Assembly (NCBI GenBank): GCA_022794295.1
Contig: JAAWEO010000101.1
Location: 1-7,430, forward strand
DNA: 7,430 nt
DNA from: Angelakisella sp.
Lineage (GTDB): Bacteria > Bacillota > Clostridia > Oscillospirales > Ruminococcaceae
Direction: 5' to 3'
Part shown: positions 4,275 to 7,430 of the stretch, one piece after another
Position numbering within the stretch: position 1 is the first letter of the stretch
Layout of the letters: the number at the start of each line of letters is the position of its first letter
The notes under the pieces: generated by a model
The model's input: the letters and a program-made list of their open reading frames with translations, nothing else
Database searches by the model: none
Told to the model about the DNA's origin: nothing
Made by a program: the position numbers and the translations under genes

Positions 4275-5879
4275 TTACAGCTGGGGGCCCGCAGGCACCA
4301 GGGCCTTACCGGCGGGATTGCCCTCGTACTTGTGGAAGTTCTTGATGAACCGCTGGGCCAGATCCTTGGCCTTCTCCTCCCACTGGGCGGCGTCGGCGTA
4401 GGTGTCCCGGGGATCCAGAATGGCGGGATCCACGCCGGGCAGGGCGGTGGGGACCTCAAAGTTGAAGTAGGGGATCTTCTTGGTGGGGGCGTCCAGAATG
4501 GCCCCGGACAGGATGGCGTCAATGATGCCGCGGGTGTCCTTGATGGAGATGCGTTTGCCGGTGCCGTTCCAGCCGGTGTTCACCAGGTAGGCCTTGGCGC
4601 CGCTCAGCTGCATCCGCTTGACCAGCTCCTCGGCGTACTTGGTGGGATGCAGCTCCAGGAAGGCCTGGCCGAAGCAGGCGGAGAAGGTGGGAGTGGGCTC
4701 GGTGATGCCCCGCTCGGTGCCGGCCAGTTTGGCGGTGAAGCCGGAGAGGAAGTAGTACTGGGTCTGCTCCGGGGTCAGGACAGAGACGGGAGGCAGCACG
4801 CCAAAGGCGTCGGCGGACAGGAAGATGACGTTCTTGGCGGCGGGGGCAGCGGAAACGGGCCGCACGATCTTTTCGATGTGGTCAATGGGGTAGGAAACAC
4901 GGGTGTTCTCGGTGACGCTCTTGTCGGTGAAGTCGATGTGGCCCTCGGCATCCAGGGTGACGTTCTCCAGCAGGGCGTTGCGCTTGATGGCGCCATAGAT
5001 GTCGGGCTCGGATTCCTTATCCAGGTTGATGACCTTGGCGTAGCAGCCGCCCTCAAAGTTAAAGACGCCGTTGTCGTCCCAGCCGTGCTCGTCGTCACCG
5101 ATGAGGAGACGCTTGGGATCGGTGGAAAGGGTGGTCTTGCCGGTGCCGGAAAGGCCGAAGAAGATGGCGGTGTTCTCCCCGTTCATATCGGTGTTGGCGG
5201 AGCAGTGCATGGAGGCAATGCCCCGGAGGGGGAGGTAGTAGTTCATCATGGAGAACATACCCTTCTTCATCTCGCCGCCGTACCAGGTGTTGACGATAAC
5301 CTGCTCCCGGCTGGTGATGTTGAACATGGCCGCGGTCTCGGAGTTGAGGCCCAGCTCCTGGTAGTTTTCCACCTTGGCCTTGGAGGCGTTGTAGACCACA
5401 AAGTCGGGCTCAAAGTCCTCCAGCTCCGCCTCGGTGGGACGGATGAACATATTCTTTACGAAATGGGCCTGCCAGGCCACCTCCATGATGAAGCGGATGG
5501 CCATGCGGGTGTCGGCGTTGGTGCCGCAGAAGGCATCCACCACAAAGAGCCGCTTGCCGGAAAGCTCCTTGATGGCAATGTCCTTCACCACACGCCAGGT
5601 CTCCTCGCTGGCGGGGTGGTTGTCGTTTTTGTACTCGTCAGTGGTCCACCAGACGGTGTCCTTGGAGTTTTCGTCCATGACGATGAACTTATCCTTGGGG
5701 GAGCGGCCGGTGTAAATGCCGGTCATTACGTTAACGGCACCCAGCTCGCTGAGCTGGCCTCTCTCGAAGCCGGTCAGGTCCTCCTTCAGCTCCTCCTCAA
5801 AGAGCAGCTCGTAAGAGGGGTTGTACACGATCTCGGTGGTACCGGTAATGCCATACTTGGTCAAATCGATCTTTCGCAT
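4275..5879 (-). CDS. pckA: Phosphoenolpyruvate carboxykinase, ATP-dependent
   Basis: Cytosolic enzyme interconverting oxaloacetate plus ATP with phosphoenolpyruvate, CO2 and ADP (EC 4.1.1.49). In anaerobes it can serve gluconeogenesis or run in the CO2-fixing direction. The 534 residues match the family (E. coli 540, B. subtilis 527). Visible features: GRSPKDKF at 58-65 (Arg59 equals E. coli Arg65), YGGEMKKGMFS at 200-210 (Lys206, metal/substrate), MHCSAN with His225, the P-loop GLSGTGKTT at 242-250 (Lys248), the PEPCK-specific GDDEHGWDDNGVFNFEGGCYAK at 261-282 (Asp263, metal), and TRVSYPID at 326-333 (Arg327). All key residues are present. The start at 5879 gives the usual N-terminus and follows GGAGG with a short 4-base spacing; upstream codons lie in the leader. 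It is monocistronic, with its own terminator, divergent from tsaD. Confidence 0.98.
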   Translation of the reverse strand: MRKIDLTKYGITGTTEIVYNPSYELLFEEELKEDLTGFERGQLSELGAVNVMTGIYTGRSPKDKFIVMDENSKDTVWWTTDEYKNDNHPASEETWRVVKDIAIKELSGKRLFVVDAFCGTNADTRMAIRFIMEVAWQAHFVKNMFIRPTEAELEDFEPDFVVYNASKAKVENYQELGLNSETAAMFNITSREQVIVNTWYGGEMKKGMFSMMNYYLPLRGIASMHCSANTDMNGENTAIFFGLSGTGKTTLSTDPKRLLIGDDEHGWDDNGVFNFEGGCYAKVINLDKESEPDIYGAIKRNALLENVTLDAEGHIDFTDKSVTENTRVSYPIDHIEKIVRPVSAAPAAKNVIFLSADAFGVLPPVSVLTPEQTQYYFLSGFTAKLAGTERGITEPTPTFSACFGQAFLELHPTKYAEELVKRMQLSGAKAYLVNTGWNGTGKRISIKDTRGIIDAILSGAILDAPTKKIPYFNFEVPTALPGVDPAILDPRDTYADAAQWEEKAKDLAQRFIKNFHKYEGNPAGKALVPAGPQL

Positions 5880-5888
5880 AGGTCCTCC

Positions 5889-5964
5889 ATCCTTTCCTAA
5901 TAATTTGGCAGTTTCTGGCAAATTCTTCCGCTTTTGTTCATTTGCCGAAATCAAATCTATTATA
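5889..5964 (-). promoter_or_regulatory. pckA promoter -10 box and leader
   Basis: A perfect -10 TATAAT lies at 5959-5964 on the minus strand; no good -35 sits 16-18 bases upstream, so an activator or alternative spacing may matter. The roughly 70-base leader contains GGCAAAT (minus strand, near 5942-5948) and ATTTGCC, which can pair as a 7-bp stem, and a further TGCCAAAT. This could be a leader hairpin or a repeated operator half-site. No clear catabolite-response element was recognised. Confidence 0.5.
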
Positions 5965-6046
5965 GTACATATCTTCCAAAAAGGGAATAGATAATTTGTT
6001 AAAAAAACGGCGATATCCAAAAGATTTTTTATCCTTCCCGCGACAG

Positions 6047-6075
6047 TTGCAAAAGGGGGAAAATCATATTATGAT
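6047..6075 (+). promoter_or_regulatory. tsaD promoter
   Basis: Plus-strand -35 TTGCAA (6047-6052) and -10 TATGAT (6070-6075) with a 17-base spacer. Transcription would start near 6082, about 30 bases before the chosen tsaD start. This also argues against the in-frame ATG at 6071, which would lie inside the -10 box. Confidence 0.65.
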
Positions 6076-6112
6076 AAAAGGCATCAAACCCGCAGGAATA
6101 AAGGAGTTTATT

Positions 6113-7123
6113 ATGAAGCTGCTTGCCATTGAATCCACCTGTGACGAAACCGCTGCTGCCGTGGTGGAGGACGGGCGGAGGGTGCTTTCCTCCGTTATCA
6201 ACAGCCAGGTGCAGGAGCACCAGGTCTACGGCGGTGTGGTGCCGGAGATCGCCAGCCGCCGCCACACCGAGCATATTACAGAGGTGGTCCGGCTGGCCCT
6301 GGAGGAGGCCGGCCTTTCCCTGGCAGAGGCGGACGGGATCGCAGTGACCGCCGCCCCGGGGCTGATCGGGGCGGTGCTGGTGGGGGTAAACTTCGCCAAG
6401 GGGCTGGCTTTGGGGGCGGGGAAGCCCCTTGTTCCGGTGCACCATATCCGGGGACATGTGGCGGCCAACTACCTGACCCACCCCCGGCTGGAGCCCCCCT
6501 TCCTCTGCCTGATCGTCTCCGGGGGGCACAGCCATATCGCCCGGGTGGAGGACTACACCACCTACCGCATTTTGGGGCGGACCCAGGACGACGCCGCCGG
6601 GGAGGCCTTTGACAAGGCGGCCCGGAGCGTGGGGCTCCCCTACCCCGGGGGGGTGGCCCTGGACCGGATCAGCCGCCAGGGGGACCCGGAGCGGTACCCT
6701 TTGCCCACCCCGCACACAGCGGGGAAGTACGACTTCAGCTTTTCGGGGCTGAAAACTGCGGTGATCAACCTGGCCCACAATGCCAGCCAAAAGGGGGAAG
6801 CCCTCTCCCCGGAGGACCTGGCCGCCAGCTTCTGCCGCAAGGTAAGCGATATTTTGTGGGACAAGCTGGAGGCCGCCGCCCGGGACACCGGGGCACAGCG
6901 CATCGCCCTTGCCGGGGGGGTGAGCGCCAACAGCTGGCTGCGGGCCAGGGCAGAGAGGGGCTGCCGGGAAAACGGCTGGGAGCTGTTTCTGCCGGAGCTC
7001 TCCCTCTGTGGGGATAACGCCGCCATGATCGGCTCCCAGGGGTACTATGAATACCTGGCAGGCCATACTGCGGGAATGGACTTAAACGGAAGGCCTTATA
7101 TGGAGCTGGGGGATGAATTCTAA
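6113..7123 (+). CDS. tsaD: tRNA N6-adenosine threonylcarbamoyltransferase, TsaD/Kae1/Gcp family
   Basis: Cytosolic enzyme that transfers the threonylcarbamoyl group from TC-AMP to A37 of ANN-decoding tRNAs (t6A; EC 2.3.1.234), acting with TsaB and TsaE in bacteria; those partners are not in this window. The 336-residue length equals the family norm (E. coli 337). Motifs: LAIESTCDET at 4-13, VVPEIASRRH at 42-51, the metal-binding HIRGH at 111-115 (His111, His115), SGGHS at 136-140, GEAFDKAAR at 163-171, PYPGG at 176-180, FSGLKTA at 210-216, AGGVSAN at 267-273 and CGDNAAMIG at 299-307 (Asp301, metal). The start at 6113 follows AAGGAG with 6-base spacing and gives the normal N-terminus. Runs of seven G at 6647-6653 and 6914-6920 encode conserved Gly-Gly pairs. 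Confidence 0.98.
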   Translation: MKLLAIESTCDETAAAVVEDGRRVLSSVINSQVQEHQVYGGVVPEIASRRHTEHITEVVRLALEEAGLSLAEADGIAVTAAPGLIGAVLVGVNFAKGLALGAGKPLVPVHHIRGHVAANYLTHPRLEPPFLCLIVSGGHSHIARVEDYTTYRILGRTQDDAAGEAFDKAARSVGLPYPGGVALDRISRQGDPERYPLPTPHTAGKYDFSFSGLKTAVINLAHNASQKGEALSPEDLAASFCRKVSDILWDKLEAAARDTGAQRIALAGGVSANSWLRARAERGCRENGWELFLPELSLCGDNAAMIGSQGYYEYLAGHTAGMDLNGRPYMELGDEF

Positions 7124-7253
7124 CGAAACGCCAGCCACTGTTGTTACAGTATTCTTGACCGAAGAGCTCGCCCAAGCTTGAAGCACCCTGACGTTAAGAA
7201 CGCGCCCAAGACCCCAGGCACAACCTTCCGCCCCGCACGATCCCCCGTAGGGT
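7124..7253. other. Non-coding sequence after tsaD, candidate dispersed intergenic element
   Basis: No credible gene is seen; minus-strand frames here run into tsaD or through hairpins and have no ribosome binding site. GC content is lower than in the flanking DNA. It holds a 5-bp hairpin just after the stop (ACTGT at 7137-7141 with ACAGT at 7146-7150), followed by ATTCTT, a weak tsaD terminator candidate, and a direct repeat CGCCCAAG (7169-7176 and 7203-7210). Its mixed composition suggests a structured RNA tail or a copy of an intergenic repeat; this is not proven. Confidence 0.35.
7137..7155 (+). terminator. Weak terminator candidate after tsaD
   Basis: A 5-bp stem with a TGTT loop is followed by ATTCTT, 14 bases past the tsaD stop. 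The stem is short and the T-tract is interrupted, so termination here would be inefficient. The GC-rich hairpins further on (7266-7328) are stronger but lack T-tracts. Confidence 0.3.
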
Positions 7254-7407
7254 CTAAAGTTTAGGGCCGCCCTTTTCAAAGGGCGGCAGGTCCAGGGCGG
7301 CGCCCTGGTCGCCCGTCGCAACGGGCGAAATTCCCCCGTTCCTTACCGGAGGGCGCATTTCTGCCGCCGCAGCGGCGTCTCGGAGCGCAACTGCCCCGAA
7401 GGGGCAG
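7254..7407. repeat. Tandem array of perfect hairpins
   Basis: Consecutive perfect inverted repeats: 7254-7264 (CTAAA/TTTAG); 7266-7274 with 7279-7287 (GCCGCCCTT/AAGGGCGGC); 7292-7298 with 7302-7308 (CCAGGGC/GCCCTGG); 7309-7316 with 7321-7328 (TCGCCCGT/ACGGGCGA, loop CGCA); 7363-7367 with 7372-7376 (loop CGCA); and 7391-7397 with 7401-7407 (CTGCCCC/GGGGCAG, loop GAA). Three of them follow each other within 63 bases. No coding potential is evident and the pattern runs to near the window edge. It resembles REP/BIME-like intergenic sequence, but no repeat family is identified. Confidence 0.6.
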
Positions 7408-7430
7408 CTCTTAGCGCGGAGAGGCTTTGC

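Noticed and set aside
4332..5900. Plus-strand open frame of 522 codons opposite pckA
   Set aside because: Antisense shadow of pckA with very high Gly/Val content and no ribosome binding site; high GC keeps stops out of this frame.
6071..6112. Earlier in-frame ATG for tsaD
   Set aside because: It overlaps the likely -10 box, has poorer ribosome binding site spacing and would add an N-terminal extension not seen in the family.
6029..7066. Minus-strand open frame opposite tsaD
   Set aside because: Shadow of tsaD; Pro/Gly/His-rich with no recognisable domain.
7082..7321. Minus-strand frame of 79 codons in the right spacer
   Set aside because: It begins inside a hairpin, overlaps the tsaD 3' end, lacks a ribosome binding site and has no protein-like pattern; the DNA is better read as non-coding.
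7254..7407. CRISPR array or tRNA cluster
   Set aside because: The hairpins differ from each other, there are no equal-length repeats with unique spacers, and no tRNA T-loop or anticodon pattern is visible.

Overview
The window is about 7.4 kb of GC-rich chromosomal DNA (coding regions look roughly 60% GC) with AT-rich leaders, strong AGGAGG-type ribosome binding sites and intrinsic terminators. Two classic Gram-positive riboswitches (SAM-I and FMN) and a DUF1540 protein point to a high-GC member of the Clostridia, most likely an Oscillospiraceae-type gut anaerobe (Flavonifractor, Intestinimonas or Lawsonibacter-like). That placement is inferred from style and gene content, not from a database search.

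Layout from left to right. Positions 1-183 are non-coding, packed with small GC-rich hairpins and a G-quadruplex-type G-run. The metK terminator follows, then metK (minus strand, S-adenosylmethionine synthetase), preceded by a complete SAM-I riboswitch, its terminator and a consensus promoter. That promoter lies inside the last codons of ribU, a riboflavin ECF-transporter substrate-binding subunit (minus), which has its own FMN riboswitch, terminator and consensus promoter. Next on the minus strand are a small cysteine-rich DUF1540 gene, an XRE-type helix-turn-helix protein with two membrane segments, an unrecognised five-helix membrane protein, and pckA (ATP-dependent phosphoenolpyruvate carboxykinase). 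Divergent from pckA, on the plus strand, is tsaD (tRNA threonylcarbamoyladenosine synthase subunit). After tsaD, about 300 bp to the right edge is non-coding and rich in back-to-back hairpins.

The genes are mostly separate transcription units rather than one pathway. metK and ribU are each regulated by a riboswitch that senses the product of the pathway they feed: SAM for metK and FMN for ribU. pckA and tsaD are housekeeping genes for gluconeogenic or anaplerotic carbon flow and for tRNA modification. The least understood part is the 2682-4101 block (DUF1540, membrane-bound XRE protein with a GGADGPTSI loop, unknown membrane protein). I see no phage genes, transposase, CRISPR array, rRNA or tRNA. 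I did not find a clear new multi-gene system. The best leads are the XRE/GGADGPTSI membrane protein, the layered control of ribU, the promoter embedded in ribU, and the hairpin arrays at both edges.
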